64,000 bases of DNA from contig JASJOG010000046.1 in assembly GCA_030142905.1 (NCBI GenBank), forward strand, positions 258,501 through 322,500, given 5' to 3'. Below are positions 36,441 to 48,900 of the stretch, piece after piece (within the stretch, counting starts at the first letter, position 1; each line of letters begins with the position of its first letter). This stretch comes from Heliopora coerulea. Lineage: Eukaryota > Cnidaria > Anthozoa > Scleralcyonacea > Helioporidae. The notes beneath the pieces were generated by a model. It saw only the letters and a program-made list of their open reading frames with translations, was not told the origin of the DNA and made no database searches. A program made the position numbers and the translations under genes.

Positions 36441-38835
36441 TTTTGTTGAAATCTTTAAGCCGTTCGTATGTAAATTGTTTTGTTTTGGACTAGACATGAA
36501 GAATTATCCATGTTTATAATCCCTCTGGCGGTACATCTGGCATCCTTCATATAAACTTTCAAATGGAAGTGCGAACTTTAATCTTTTTTATTTCGTCAGT
36601 TTCGTTTTGGTTTCTAGGTCATCCATTGCGATGAAGATTTTTGCAGTTTTGCCAATCAATTTTGTCAATTCAAACGGCACTTTTATTCTCATTCGTATTG
36701 ATAAAATCTTTCTAAGGGTTATTTTCTCCTTGCTTTAATTGAAAGCCTAGTTCTGGATTGAGTACTGATTGAAAAGTACAAGCATTATTGAATTTAAGAA
36801 TGTGTAGTACTGAACTTTTAAAGTTTCGTTTATTTATTGAGAACCCGTCAACTCAGTAAGTTTTCCGCATTTACACCGAGAAAGGCCTTCCATACTAATC
36901 GACAATAGCTTAAGTTTCTTTACTCTTTTTCTGAGTTGTTTAATACATTTTCCTCATCCATTGTTTTTATTACGATCTCTCAGTCTAAATACCATACATG
37001 GATTAAATTATTTTGTTTATTTTGTTAGTTAAATATATTCTCATTGTTGACCCAGCTTAAAATGTTTTTAGTATAAACAGCAGAGTTCCTTTACTCCACT
37101 GCGCCAGTTTAGCGTACTTATGTTTCTTTTGATCATTCTTAAAGAAATATCTTTCAATCCAGAAAATGTAAGTCCGCCGTGTGTCTGTTGAATAGTACAT
37201 CAAGTGCCGCAGTTTAAACTATATTTTTTTCACTGACTCCAAACATAACATTTCTTGTTTCTTCTCGAAGTAACTTGCATTCCCTCCCACTAAAGTCTTT
37301 CTCTGACGGGGTATTGCTATCTTTTAGTCCATTTTCAGTATTGCTGCATCTACTATGGCATTTCGTCAACTTTCCTTCATCAAAAAGCGCACCTAAGTTG
37401 ACTTTAGGGGCTTTTTGCAGCCCACACCTGAGGTGCTAAAAAAGACATGACATAGCTTCACACCTTATCTAAATGACGTTATAATCCAGCAGAAGTCGTA
37501 AAAAGAAATAATACAATAAGTACTTTACATTATCATTACGAATATACCACAATTCATTGATCGCATTCGTTCTTAACTTCCCTGTGAACAAGTCAGTCTA
37601 GTTCTACTGTCGCAAACAATGCAACCATTTCTTACCACACTAACATTTCTTGTAATTGAAATCAACTCTGAAAGTTCGTAAATGCAAAAGTCTAGAACGT
37701 TACACTCAACACAAGAAATCATGGGATAAAGGGGTTTTTTCTTGTACTTCGAGAGCATAAGGAGTGCCCTCACTTGCGTCAGTGTGAATGCGGAATAGAA
37801 CCTGCATACCTTGAAATTTCAAATTTTTCTATGAGAGCATGCTCCACACCCTACTAAGTGATATCTTTGCTTAAAATTATAGTGTCGCTATGAAAATCCA
37901 GCACTTTCACCTTCATTCCTTTTTCAAGATCTTTGATCAAATTACCAGATGAGAGTTTTTTTCTTACTACAAACACGATAGCGAACCATATACTCTATAC
38001 GTCCAGTTCAGCTGGAAAGACCGGTGAAGATACCGTGTCTTTGTTTTTAGTGCGCACGTTCTCAAACTATTTTAATATTTAACTTTAACTTTACATCAAA
38101 ATATGATGAGCGAAGGTTATACATTTGATAGTGGTTCATCTGACAGTGGGGCGTTGGTTTAAACGCCTCTGTTTCTAGAAAAAATTTATTCTTTAGTTTT
38201 GAAATGCAATCTTCCTTTATTCATAATGTGCAAATGTTCTAATTTGGTCATGTGTGGGATGGGCTTAATTCTTACTGTCCACCTAGGCAGTTTAGACTGT
38301 ATAATGACTGATTTTCCTATGCCTAGTTCCCCATTCTGATGAAGGAGAGTTCTTGAAACCTCTCAGTGAAAGGCTCTTTTAATTTTGTGATTTGGATACC
38401 TTATATAAAAACAAAAGCCATATATGGCTACTCGTGCATTAAGTAAGGCTTATATCGATATACCCTTTAGCAATCCCTACTCCCCACTTGACTTATTATT
38501 AAAAGCTTTGAACCTCCTCAGCCAGGTTGTCGCCGCACAAACTTACTATAATCTTTCAGACACCAAAGCTATAGGCGAGCAATCATTGCTTGATGGGTGT
38601 TTAACTCATTTCTGTGCCGAGATCTCACTTCGACGAGTAAAATTGTCTGACGTACGTTAGCTGGCGTAAAATAACAAAAACCTAAACAAGCTGAAAAGAG
38701 TTTTTAAGGAGACAGACGACAGTGGGAAATTTGTACATTTGTTGCCACAGCTGGGCAAGGCACTATAAGCCCAAAAGTGTAGAGAAATGTGAAGAGAACA
38801 TTTCGTGAATTTACTTACGCTACTGAAGTCAACTG
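36441..38835. other. No gene seen; one isolated hammerhead-like core
   Basis: At 38337-38360 (plus) CTGATGA, a 5-bp AAGGA/TTCTT hairpin and GAAAC follow one another without an obvious flanking inverted repeat. The open frame 38424-38660 just after it is unsupported. The rest is AT-rich and featureless to my reading. Confidence 0.4.
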
Positions 38836-38914
38836 GAAAAGTTGACTAGAGCGTGACTCGAACTCGCATCTTTCGGTTACCCGACCGCTGCTCTACCAAC
38901 TGAGCTGTCGAGTT
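38820..38914 (-). repeat. tRNA-derived SINE, family 1, copy C
   Basis: On minus: CAGCTCAGTTGGTAGAGCAG (A-box), GCGAGTTCGAGTC (B-box), then the family tail with CAGTTGACTTCAGTAGCG. This is the best-preserved head of the three copies. The anticodon arm still cannot be folded with a standard 5-bp stem and 7-nt loop, so a functional tRNA is unlikely. Confidence 0.8.
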
Positions 38915-38919
38915 AATTC

Positions 38920-40255
38920 ATGTTTCTCTGAGGATGATTCTGAAATAGTGAAACATTTTGACATATTCATATAAGGCATAAAGTAACAAAGCGCGATGGA
39001 AGGTGTCTCTGGATTCTGGATGGTCTAAGACAAAGAAGAATTGATTCTGAGTTCTTTTGTGGGCAAATTGCTGATTATAATTCCCACGTAATTCATCAAA
39101 AAATAAGCCGATGTTTAACCGTCACTTAATTGTAGAAAATGGTGCCGAAATGGGACACAGTGGTGATTAAAGACCATTTTGTTCACATTTTCACGCCAAT
39201 TGAGTTATGTCACATGGATATCTGTGAAATAGCCTTGTTATAGACGATCGAAATGTCCTAGCACCTAAGGCGATGAATCTGTCTGGGTGTAAGAAGAAAT
39301 TCTTTCACAGATGCACATTAATTAACCACGTTTTTTCAACTTATACTTCACTCACACAAAGCTGAAAACATATTTAAAACGGGTTGTATTAAACCGTTTT
39401 TAAATAAAAGTCCTACTTTCTTCATATATTTTGGCAGTTAATCAACACAAAACTCTGCAAAACCAAACAACCATAACAAGGAAATTTTAATTTTTCACAT
39501 GCAATTAAACTCGAAATGGTTCGTGATCATTCGAACAAGTTTGACAAACACCAATTTAATTAACGAGTTTTTGTCGGATATTAAGTGGGCGTCAGGCTTT
39601 CTGTTACGCACCATGTTCAAGGAACTAACCATGTTCATTTGATTGCGTATATTGTGCTTGTTATCAAGCAAGAGAGACCTTGCTCTTCTTAATTCCCATT
39701 AAAGTCCTCGTTCTCACGGGTAGTATTGATTGAGGTTAAGATTCTTTCAATTTGATTCTCTAGTACTTGTCAATATCATCTTCATCTTGTTGCCAGAAGG
39801 GCTCTTATCGTTAACTTCAAACTCGACCTTGGCATTGGCTGCACTAAGTCCGGAGCAGTTTTGAGTCAACCAGTGTTTTTCAAATACTATAACATCATAG
39901 TCCTTGCGCCATTACACCTTTCTGATTCTAGAAAGAACGTTTGGTATAGCAGAACGAGGCAGTGCGAAGGGAGAAGACGAAACTGTTTGCAAATTGTATA
40001 AAGAAAGATGTCAAGTTTGATGTCGAGAGTTAAGAGTTAAGAAATAGGTCGAATATAGCTTCCGGAGATGGGATTGACAAAACATTGCCAAAACGTGGTT
40101 TTATAAACAAGGAGAGTTCTTATACTCAATTCTTAACCCAGCAAACATTGCCAAAAATTTTTGCAAAAAATTTTTGATGAGCAAATGTTGCCAGAAAAAT
40201 TTCGATGAGTAAAGATGCGTCAGTATCGATTAACGCTAACATCACCTTCATGTAT
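38920..40255. other. No gene seen
   Basis: AT-rich sequence with short frames only. ATGTTTCTCTGAGGATGATTC at 38920-38940 resembles sequence next to the other family 1 SINEs. Confidence 0.4.
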
Positions 40256-40260
40256 GATAG

Positions 40261-40302
<42 letters not shown>

Positions 40303-40713
40303 GTATATATGTGATGAAAAGTTTGTTCACACATATATCCAAGCTTACAAACATCTACGCTTAGTAAGATGAAATTTACTTACATATGTATATATATATA
40401 TGTATATATATATATGTATATATATATATGTATATATATATATGTATATATATATATGTATATATATATATGTATATAAGTAAATACAAAAGACAAAATT
40501 TTGCTGTCGCTACTCTGAGCTTCACGCGCTCAGGCGATCATCAGGCAACTGCAGTTGCCTGATGATCGCCTGAGCGCGTGAAACTCAGAGTAGCGACAGC
40601 AAAATTTTGTCTTTTGTATTTACTTATTCGCTCTACCAGTAACGGTATTGAGCGCTCTATATTTTCATTCCAACGCTTTAACCTTCGTGGTACTCATCAT
40701 TGGTGTATATATG

Positions 40714-40768
<55 letters not shown>

Positions 40769-40922
40769 GTGAACGTTTTGATTTACGAAATACAAAGAGG
40801 ACTCAATATCGCACAGATAGAGCAAATAGAATTATATCGCTTACCTCAAAAAGTCACTACAGCCTGTTTCATCTTGGGAAAGAATCTTCACAGGCTGTAG
40901 TGACTTTTTGAGGTAAGCGATA

Positions 40923-40959
<37 letters not shown>

Positions 40960-40970
40960 TAGCGTTATAG
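40261..40970. repeat. TA/ATGTATAT microsatellites with two large inverted repeats
   Basis: TA-type runs occur at about 40261-40310, 40385-40478, 40706-40766 and 40925-40960. Between them 40476-40627 is a 152-bp palindrome with 76-bp arms, one mismatch and no spacer, centred on CTGCAG. 40830-40867 and 40890-40927 are a perfect 38-bp inverted repeat with a 22-bp loop. Both carry hammerhead-like boxes: CTGATGA to GAAAC at 40559-40584, and TGAAGA to GAAAC on minus at about 40865-40889. Open frames across the TA runs encode only Ile/Tyr repeats and are not genes. Confidence 0.85.
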
Positions 40971-41455
40971 AATATGCATATAATTCTTTATGTTTTGTTT
41001 ATTTCTCAACATGGCCATGGTATTCAATGCAGTAAAATGGTTGAGGAGTTTCATTTTCTTAGGTCTGGCATATTACGTAATCAATCGCCAGTTTGATGAT
41101 GGGAGAAGTCTGTATTGCACTTTTCTACCTGGCGCACCAAGGTAATTGTGCTTCGGCTGGTTCCAAACACAACTGGGGACTGTATCTTTCAATAAATGTA
41201 AAACGTTTAATCACAACTCGTCTCTAAAGTTACAAGACCTTCTTTCTTTAGCTCCGATTACATCACTACACCACGATTATCAACTCGCCTCTAAAGTTAT
41301 AAGATTTTTCCTTTTTTGGCGTCGCCCGGAAGCTCCGCGTCACATTGTGCTTTGGTCCAAAGTTCAAAGTCTAACAACAAGGTAATCCAACAATAGTCCC
41401 GACCACTGCACAACCAACTAAACAGAGCATTTACAAAATATTCGACAGTCTGCTA

Positions 41456-41807
41456 GGGGATGTTTATATGGAGCAGAACCAGCCCTCTTGGTAGGGTTGG
41501 CCCTAATAGGAGTGCTGAGTTTCGCCTCACTTTTACATGGGAATTTTCTGACCCTTCTACCAGATCTGGATCTAGCACACATGAGTAATAGGAGGGCCAG
41601 CCCTACTGAGTGTGTTTATGTGGAACGTTTCCAGCCCTCCTAGGTGAGATCTCGGGTAGTCAATAGCGAGATTTTGCTTAGCAGGACTGACCCTCCTCTC
41701 ATATAAACGAAAACAAATTTTACAAGGGATTTCACAGGGAGGCGAGATCTCGGCAAAAAGGACCAGCCCTACTAGGATAGCTGGATTGCTTCCATATAAA
41801 CACCACC
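41456..41807. repeat. MITE-like element, copy 1
   Basis: The ends GGGATGTTTATATGGA and TCCATATAAACACCACC are inverted. The interior has repeated CCAGCCCT(A/C)CT words and GGCGAGATCTCGGC. A second copy lies inverted at 62726-63010 and shares GATCTCGCCTCCCTGTGAAA and TTTGTTTTCGTTT. No transposase is encoded, so it is non-autonomous. 40975-41450 before it shows no gene. Confidence 0.75.
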
Positions 41808-41885
41808 TTAGAGATGGTGGAAACGTAACCCTTTGGTTACCGGAGGAGGAATTTTTATTTTCTTGAAATGATAATTAATATTAAA

Positions 41886-42022
41886 TCGCAGGCAGATAGG
41901 GAGGGAGATAGGGAGTCATGAGGGAATGGAGACAGGGATGTGAGATAGGGATGGAGAGATAGGGGGAGGAAGAGGGAAAGAGAGGGGGGGGGGAATAGAG
42001 AGGGATAGATGGAGACAGAAAA
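41886..42022. repeat. Polypurine tract
   Basis: About 135 bp of almost pure A/G on the plus strand, with GATAGGGAG-type repeats and a run of ten or so G near 41983-41992. Could adopt triplex or G-quadruplex structure. Minus-strand frame is a Ser/Pro/Leu low-complexity artefact. Confidence 0.85.
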
Positions 42023-42439
42023 ATCAGGACCAGTTACATGCGTTTCACTCAATGGTTATGGGAAACGAAGTTACACTTTGGGTCACTCTACCAAGAATTT
42101 TACCTTGGACATGAAAACTGAGATCAAGATTTTTAATAAAATGTCAATCTTCAACGTATCTAATATAATCCAAGTGTTCGCAATTTCGATTTAGAAGTAC
42201 TAAAGATCTTCTACAAAGGTATACCCATCACGTCTTGGTATGTGGTCCAATGGTAAAAGTTGCAATAAACGGACGCCTTCCGGCCTCCTTTTAAGCTTGA
42301 AATGTTTTCGTTTTTGTTTTAGTTGCATAGTTTCCGATTAACAGGCAATTTAATGATTCCCCGTTGTCATCTACTGGTATGATTCATCTCAGTTTTCTTC
42401 TCCCTCAGACGTGCTGACTAAACAAGGCAATCAAAGTGA

Positions 42440-42527
42440 ATGATAGATGAACGTTCGTCAAGCTCTATACTCAGGAAAACGATTTCTGAGCCCCAGACGG
42501 GGATCGAACCCGCAACCTTCTGATGAT
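42440..42527 (-). repeat. SINE family 2, 3' part
   Basis: Contains the family tail (GATAGATGAACGTTCGTCAAG on plus in part), GAGCCCCAGACGGGGATCGA and CGCAACCTTCTGATGA, then stops. The tRNA 5' half is missing. The B-box is well preserved, so the copy may be relatively young. Confidence 0.8.
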
Positions 42528-43249
42528 TTTAACCTCGAAATTCATCCCTACAACACCGCGATTAATTTGACCTTCACTATTACAGAAAAATAGTCACGTG
42601 GATGAATAATTCAATATTTTTAAACCAAATTAAAATCCATACGAGGTCCGGAAAAAGGAAGGACAACAAATTAGATAAAGATGTAAAAATTCCCCAACTT
42701 CCTGCCGCTGGTCACACAGTATGTAGCAATCGATAGATGTCACGGGTTCCTTACGGGTTCCTCATTCCAAGGTTTCCTGATGTCCAGTCTCGTTTGCTGA
42801 CATGGGGTGATCCTTTGAAGACAGCATTCGACGGGACATGTCTGCTAGTAGAAATATTTATTGAACACGTGCTAACAGGAATAAAGTTGGAAGTCTTGGA
42901 TTACTTGCTGAACACCTAACGCGCGAGGCTGTTGGTGAACCCGGGAACAACAAACGTAAACTTCAAGAGAGAAGTGAAATCACTTTATACGCGAAAGAGT
43001 CGCCGATTTATTGAATGAAGCTTTTTTTTTTCTTCCCCAGCTCAAAACGTTGGCGTCTATTCTCTGTGTTGACCTTTCTACCGAGAGGGTTCGTTATGTT
43101 TGTTTCGACTTTCTTGTTTTGAATTCCAAGCTTTGATAGCCTTGAAATTGTTAAATGAGTGGCCAGGTCATAAAGAAATATTTAAAACAGAGTGATTTAC
43201 ATACTCTGATTCATTCTCAGGGTAACATGGTTGTTCTTCAGACGTTATG

Positions 43250-43832
43250 CTGATGTTCGTTGAGCTCAAATCTTCAGAAATTGCTTTCAACCCCTGATGG
43301 GGACCAAACCCGCTTGAGGTAGAGAAAATTAGAAAACTTCAGTTTTGAGCAGAAAGAGCCATAATCGTGATAATTTTGAAAGTGGATAGGAAGAAGCAAT
43401 TCGCATATTTATCTACTAAGACTCGGTACGTTATGCCATTATACAATAAATATACCTCGGTTACGAAAACCGAGTTTGAAAATAAACTCATCGCGATTAT
43501 TGATGAATTAATGATGATCACAATTCAATTTTAAATTATTTTAATGATTATACATGTAAATATTTCTGAGGTTTTTTTGGTACGTGCACAATCACATGAA
43601 AAGGTTGGATTCTAAGTTGATTGTTTCTATAGTATTTGGGGCAGCTTAAGATGTTTTTACGACATACCTCAGTTTTGAAAGAGGAAGGCCCTACAAGAAT
43701 CAACACATTTTATTTTTCCGTATTATTTTATTTTGTTTATAAATTATGTTCATAGATTACCCAGGGTAAACATTTTGAATTGAATAAATAAACCAGTAAC
43801 CTGGTGAGACGCTGTAATCATTGAGCTGCCAA
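43250..43832 (-). repeat. SINE family 2 copy split by a ~475-bp insertion
   Basis: 43250-43317 holds the minus-strand tail and B-box region (CCCCTGATGGGGACCAAACCC). 43793-43832 holds the missing 5' part (GGTGAGACGCTGTAATCATTG, AGCTGCC). Sequence 43318-43792 between them is unrelated AT-rich DNA ending ATTGAATAAATAAA, like a retroelement tail. This order is what an insertion into an older SINE would leave. 42530-43245 before it has no gene. Confidence 0.5.
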
Positions 43833-45695
43833 ATATTAATGGAAGCCAAAGTTCAATTCATGGATTAATTTTCTACCTAGGCAGAGACCTAGGTGTAACT
43901 GCCAGTAATTCTGAGTTTGACTTTGCTAACGTTGTGGATTATATAATTTTATGCTCTACATTGTCCGCTGAAAAGTTTGTGGAGAAAAATTAGAGGAGGA
44001 CTCACACACTTTCCAACGTTTTTAAGTACCACTATATTTGGACTACAATGTTTCTTGGACACCTCTCAATCTCCCGAAATATCGTATCAACTGGGGAGCA
44101 GTTTCTTGTCTTTCTCAGTTTTGGTACATGAGATTTTGCGGCAATTTAACTCTCTTCTGTGCAAATGTGCCGCGTTTCGATTTTATTCAGAATCTTCCTC
44201 TGGGTGACATTAATGGTGCATCAACCGGTCGGGAAACTTCAGTCCGGTCGCGAAGGAAATCTTCGAGTGTCAGAAATACGTACTTCTGACCCTCAAAAAA
44301 TTCCATCACCGAATGTCAACCCAATTTTTATGTAACTTAATATAAATGCCAAACATTCATTGAACATATCGTCCACCTTCACGAACATTTCCATCATCAC
44401 ACATGAAGAACTCGTGGCCAAGCTCCCGGCAAGGTCTTCGTGGCTCAGTGATTGGCAGAGCAGCGCAAAGAGTCGCATTTTTCGCAACTGGTCCGTTTCG
44501 GGTCTTCGGACATTATAAAGTTCCCTTCAACAAATGTAAACTCCATTTTTATGTGACAGAATGTGAATGTCGAATATTTATCTGTGAACTTGGTTTGCTG
44601 GGACGCCGTTGCCTAGGTACCGTAAAAAGTATTTGCTTTGATGCTGCGGGGAGTCCCAAACTCTTGACAGATTGATTTTTAGAAAATGTGTGAACAGTGA
44701 TTAAATGAACTTTCCGCATTGACTAGGAAATTATAACAACGGGATTCGACTTTAGCATAGTCAGGCATGGACCTCCTGCAGTAACTTTTAAACATCCTAA
44801 TTCCCATCACTTCCTACTTGCCTACCATCATTAACGAAAATTCCAGATTTTCGGGATTAAAGAAGAAAAACGTTTTACACTAAACGTTGATCCATCGACT
44901 TGAAATCTTTCTGCCCAAAACCATCTTCTCGAAGTCTCCAGCTGTAAAATCTAGGATTAAGTTTGTTGTCTTTTGAACAACGGGGGCCCTTTGTGCAATC
45001 GATTCTAACGGTACGCGGCAACAATTTTTCTTCTCTTTAACTTTCGGTGCGACTGTCCTTAAATGAGCTTGCATAGAGTGAACGCTGGGTTTACAATATA
45101 TTGTACATCACGTTGCCATACGGTCATTTGAAGACCCGTACAATTTTGAGCCTTTGATTAGCGTCCAGAGTGCTCATTTCCTTTCGGAGCGTTTTAAAAT
45201 GGGGCAATGTTTTGAAAGAAAGTGGGGAAATTGGTGTCATGTCGTGGACCAGAAGCTGGCTAGTTCAACGAATTATGTCCGACCGGCAAAACTATTTGTT
45301 GACAGCGTTACAAAGGTGTTGAGGATATGAACGTATCAACTTGAGTATGAAAATCAAAGCACCGCTCAATATATGATGATGAGGAGCCATAGTTCAAAAA
45401 ATAAGACAAATCACCACATGTTTTAAAGAGATACTTTAAACTAACTTCCGTTTCGTCAATAACTCAACAGGAAGGATCGCGGTCTAGTTTCTCGATGCTG
45501 TGAGGTCAGATCTTGCTGGAGTCATTGCATATTTTGTATGAATTTTACAGTGTAGGATAATCATAAATTTCTTTTTCATGTTACCCTGCGGGTAATTCTT
45601 AAGTATGTGTATAAGCCGTTTCCAAAAGTGCGAGTGAGAAAATTTTGTTTGGGCGACTGTGCTGATTCCTAATGTCCAAAGGCATGGTCACTAAG
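43833..45695. other. No gene supported
   Basis: Overlapping plus frames at 43977-44289 have no family match. TGGCTCAGTGATTGGCAGAGC (44440) looks like an isolated tRNA A-box. 45550-45600 contains TTCATGTTACCCTGCGGGTAA, similar to sequence beside the family 1 SINEs. Confidence 0.35.
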
Positions 45696-45700
45696 CCGGT

Positions 45701-45743
45701 CTCTTCTAAACAAACTTCAGAAATCAAGAGATCAATTCAGTGG
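45701..45743 (+). promoter_or_regulatory. Putative noncoding first exon of RPL29 with TOP-like start
   Basis: CTCTTCTAAAC at 45701 resembles the 5'-terminal oligopyrimidine start of ribosomal protein mRNAs. The stretch ends at a strong donor, GTAAGT (45744-45749), and the next AG (45914-45915) lies directly before the RPL29 ATG. This gives a noncoding exon 1 and a 172-bp intron, the arrangement known for vertebrate RPL29. The start site is inferred, not shown. Confidence 0.5.
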
Positions 45744-45915
45744 GTAAGTAAGCTATCCTGGCTGTAAATCGTATGTTTTAAGCAATCGAGTCGACTTTCT
45801 CGTATATTTCAAAAGTAGAGTTCCTAAAATATTGGTTCATGTTATTATTTTTATGATTAAACGTCTAGATAGCTCAGGTTAAACACGGTTTAGAAACCAA
45901 AATTTTCCACTTAAG

Positions 45916-48900
45916 ATGGCGAAGTCAAAGAACCATACTGCTCATAATCAGTGTAAGTACCAGTATAAACCCCTTTCTTGATGTGAAATTTGACAATATG
46001 CGCATAAAACGTACTATGAACTTGTTTATATGCTATGGTTTAGGACAGTAAATATTTTAGTTGTCATGAAATGATTAAACTGAAGGTTCAGAGTAGTGCA
46101 TCAGAGTAAATGATCGTAAGTCAATAATAATGTATAATCTTTACAAAGTTCAGATTATAATTTGATATTTTAAAACTGTATGCACGCAGATTATCGTTAC
46201 AATTTTCTGTAATAAGGTGGGCAATGAAAACTATTTAAGCCAGGTAATCAATGGTTGTAATTGTTGTAGTGACAAATGTGATAAATGCTAAAGTTAAAAA
46301 TTTGTGGCCTTAGCTGGGGACGTCCTGCTGCAATTGAGTGACAAAAATGCAGTTATTAGTAATTTGGAAAAAATAGGGAAATAAACAGTGAAGACTTAAA
46401 TTAGTTGAATTAGGGCATTTGTCTATATTCACTGGATCAGACTCAGCTGAGGTGTGATGCTGAGCCTGTGATCAACTTTTCACTGTGGGTGGTGTGACAA
46501 TGGTACAAGAATTTCACAACACCAAGGGAGGGTTATCGCTTGCCACAATCTGAAACAGATAAAAATATTCTATTCTGGACGTTTCGGGCAAAGGCCCTTC
46601 ATCTGGAGAGTTAGTAGAAAGGGCTTTTGCTCGATACGTCGAGGATAGAATATTTTTATCTGTTTCAGATTGTGGCAAGTGAGAATCCCTCCCTTGGTGT
46701 TGTTGTTGCACTGCTGCCTATGCTGGACCAGCCTTGTTGATGATTTTTACAAGAATTTCAGTTAGACTGAAGATCAGGAATGATAATAAAATACCCATTT
46801 ATTTATTTTAGGGTTCTATTTTGATTTGGTTTGTTCAAGTCAACATTTACCCATTAACTCTTTCTTTTCTGGGACAACATTCCTTTGCAAATAACATTAT
46901 TTGGCATTAGCCAGAGTTAAAGGATGAAAGTTGGATGTTGAACACACTGAGGCCAGTGCCCCAGTGGACCTCCTCTTGGTACAACACTATCCAGCATCAA
47001 CCAGGGCAAAATAATAAAAACTAGATTTGGACCAAAAAAGAGTTAAGGGACAGGTGTCCCAATCCCATTGAATAAAATCATTGAGCTCAGGGGTGCAAAT
47101 AGGCAGATTTGCATTGCAAAATGCAAACAAATTTTGTGTTTTTCATTAATTTACAATATAATAGAAATATTGACTAGCAATATTTTGTGAATTTTTTTTT
47201 TCTATTTCATTTCAACTTCAACTATATCACCTGCTTTCTCTCTTGTGTGTGATTTCCACCATCTTCTGTATGTCTATTTCCAAACTTCCTCTTAAGCTAC
47301 ATTACAGTTTGGGTTTTCTTGTGTGTTTCCAATTGCAACCAAGCTCTAAAACGTCTATTCTCACTATGCATTCTTTATAGAATTTATGGTTTCTTTAAGA
47401 TTAACTAAAACCACGGCTTGTTTCTTTATTTCTCAGTGAATCATAATTAAATATAGAGTGTAATTAATGATATGAAATGCATCAAAAGTGCTTATATTGC
47501 TGGCAACCCAATATGTGAAGTGAAATTCATAATAATAATAATTTATTTTTGCTAATAATTTATTGACTTTGAGATTCAACTGCTGCAGTTATTTCACTAG
47601 AATTGCTAACCAAAATTTTCATGATAACCTTACCCCTTGAGCTAAAATCATAATAAAATTCTAAAGTACACCCTTGGCCCTTAATGGTTAAAGATTAGAT
47701 ATAGATTATTTCAGCCAAGAAATTTAGTGGATTTGGGACAGTTTGATTTGGTTGAATGACCCCAGTCAGCAGGCTCATTAAAGTATTCTGTAATTATTCC
47801 ACATGTCATTCAGAAATTGTAGTTCAGATTGGCAGAAGCTCTTTCCTTACTCATTCACACCAATCCAAGATTTATAACACCTTGTCCTAAGTCTTGTGAT
47901 AAAATTATTGCCCAGCAAACAATTCTTAATAAAGCCATATTGAATATGAATACATCAAGAAAGTTGAAATAACTCTTTAATAGATAAATAAATAAAAAAA
48001 CAAACAAACAAAAACTGTTTTGTCACTTCATGATTAACATGGTCAGGGTGACAAAGATTTATATATAATTATCGTTTCTCTTATTTATATATAATTATTT
48101 ATATATAATTATTGTTTCACCAGCACTTATCAATCCACCTCTCCATTCATCATATCAATTTTTGTAATTGCCTAGGTTATTTAAGCTGATAATTATATGT
48201 ATATCTTTATCATTCTGATGATGTTACTCTTGAAGTGATGAAACATTAGTTTTTTATAAAAGAATTTATTTCAACTTTCTTGATTTATTTGTATTCAATA
48301 TGGCCTTCTTAATAATTATTTGCTGGGCAATAATTTTTATCAGAAGACTTTGTTTGCTGCCTGGTATTGCCATTGCTAAGACCTGGTACAAACTGTCAAA
48401 GATCATCACATTTATTGTTTTTCTCAGCCAGACTTATCAATTTTAAAATGGCTTCTCCTGTCATAAAATCATATTGACATAACACTTGCACACACATTTC
48501 AATTAAACTTCCTTTTGCTTGCTGTGCACTCATGGTTGTCCAACTCCTTGAATTTTTTTTAGCAAGGAAATGGCATAGACGTGGAATCAAGAAGCCAAAG
48601 ACCCAAAGGTATCCATCTATGAAAGGGGTAAGTGCTTTGTGTTTTTTAAGTAAAGCTTCAAACATCATTCCTCGAAGACTTTGGTCAGTGATTCACCAAG
48701 AGGAAAATACAGTCAAAAACACTATCTCCTTTAATGATTTTAAAATCATTTCACCTTGTTCTTTTGAATCAGAACTCCTTATTCATGAAAGCTTACTCAT
48801 TGGCAAAATCAAACCATCCCTAAATGCCAATATTGGTTCTGCACCTCTCTTTCTTTTCCAAAATCTGTCACCTTCAGTTTCTCAATACATTTTGTCATTT

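Noticed and set aside
40578..40911. Three overlapping frames with Ile/Tyr repeats
   Set aside because: Translation of TA microsatellite and palindrome arms only.
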